A stretch of DNA of 64,000 nucleotides from Terriglobia bacterium (lineage in GTDB: Bacteria > Acidobacteriota > Terriglobia > Acidiferrales > UBA7541): the NCBI GenBank assembly GCA_020073605.1, contig JAIQEW010000005.1:62001-126000 (forward strand). The letters are read 5' to 3'. The notes under the pieces are model-generated. The model made no database searches. It was not told the DNA's origin and saw only the letters and a list, made by a program, of their open reading frames with translations. A program made the position numbers and the translations under genes. Position 1 is the stretch's first letter. The number at the start of each line of letters is the position of its first letter. Shown here in pieces: positions 63,739 through 64,000 of this stretch.

Positions 63739-64000
63739 CTACGCGGATTTTCGCTTCGCGACAGGTTTCTTCGCGGCGTGCGGCTTGGGCCGCAAAGCCG
63801 CGAGGAAATGATCGAGCGGCAGGGTATTGATCACGTCTTTCTTCTCAATCCATCCCCGCCTCGCCGTTTCCACGCCATATTTCATGTAGAGCAGATGGCG
63901 CGTGGAATGCGCGTCGGTTGAAATCACGATCTTCACGCCCCGCTGTTTGGCCATCCGCAGGTGCACGTCCTTCATGTCCAGGCGGTCCGGGAATGCGTTG
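63739..64000 (-). CDS. DNA polymerase X / PHP-domain protein, C-terminal part (cut by right edge)
   Basis: The last 87 residues of a minus-strand gene that starts beyond 64000. NAFPDRLDMKDVH, then VKIVISTDAHST with a PHP metal ligand and YGVETARRGWIEKKDVINT are the C-terminal PHP blocks of bacterial PolX, a repair polymerase with 3'-5' exonuclease activity, followed by a short Lys/Ala/Pro-rich tail. Polymerase motifs are outside the window, so a stand-alone PHP phosphatase is possible. Confidence 0.82.
   Translation of the reverse strand, partial: NAFPDRLDMKDVHLRMAKQRGVKIVISTDAHSTRHLLYMKYGVETARRGWIEKKDVINTLPLDHFLAALRPKPHAAKKPVAKRKSA

Overview
The window is a GC-rich, densely packed bacterial chromosome segment of ordinary housekeeping genes with two short stretches of accessory DNA. 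The organism is Gram-negative-like: it carries lpxD, a sigma-E-type site-2 protease and several secreted proteins with signal peptides. The family mix (a DUF6982-like protein, DUF1844, a small secreted FecR-like protein, inositol-3-phosphate synthase, a MocR regulator beside pdxST, RNase J) fits Acidobacteriota best. That assignment is inference from gene content. There is no rRNA, and one tRNA gene, tRNA-Phe(GAA).

Layout. 1-0.66 kb: truncated receiver domain and a [2Fe-2S] protein. 0.87-3.0 kb: nfeD and a slipin, a membrane-quality pair. 3.0-7.6 kb: accA and dnaE overlapping by 4 nt. 8.1-10.4 kb: hemH and an acyl-CoA dehydrogenase. 10.4-12.1 kb: a small insertion holding one orphan membrane-protein gene and ending in a second copy of the acyl-CoA dehydrogenase 3' end. 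12.2-13.8 kb: phosphatase-like gene and lpxD. 13.8-19.8 kb: leftward run murJ-xerD-cca/pcnB-ybeY-corC. 19.9-25.3 kb: rightward run with a MocR regulator (PdxR-like), thioesterase, pdxS, pdxT and a hydrolase. 25.4-28.9 kb: inositol-3-phosphate synthase, DUF5996, a UBP zinc finger and a 3-methyladenine glycosylase. 29.0-36.8 kb: second accessory stretch, a FecR-like gene followed by a 4-hydroxybenzoyl-CoA reductase-type operon (hcrCAB), a type I DAHP synthase and a hypothetical gene, threaded with two sets of imperfect direct repeats and ending at tRNA-Phe. 37.2-42.8 kb: ftsK, uppP, rimI, RNase J. 43.0-51.0 kb: dxr, rseP, a Fur-family regulator, ribF and a tannase-family esterase. 51.2-55.7 kb: mazG, an N-acyltransferase/N-acylamino acid racemase pair, a permease and YceI. 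55.9-58.8 kb: a frameshifted phosphoesterase, a leuB-like dehydrogenase and a DsbA-like protein. 59.3-61.1 kb: three single-domain PilZ genes. 61.2-63.7 kb: ilvBN behind a leader-peptide attenuator. The right edge cuts a PolX-like gene.

Most notable: (i) a complete transcription-attenuation leader for ilvBN, with a 29-residue leader peptide rich in Ile/Val/Leu, a terminator hairpin and a plausible antiterminator pairing; (ii) two places where a diverged duplicate of the 3' end of a gene lies on the far side of inserted cargo, and an 80-bp direct repeat that brackets hcrCAB, with no integrase or transposase visible; (iii) HcrB with the exact cysteine spacing of a [4Fe-4S] site, and HcrA with Gln where the family's catalytic Glu is expected; (iv) murJ, whose homologous N-terminus has no ATG/GTG/TTG start but has an AUA codon with a well-placed Shine-Dalgarno.
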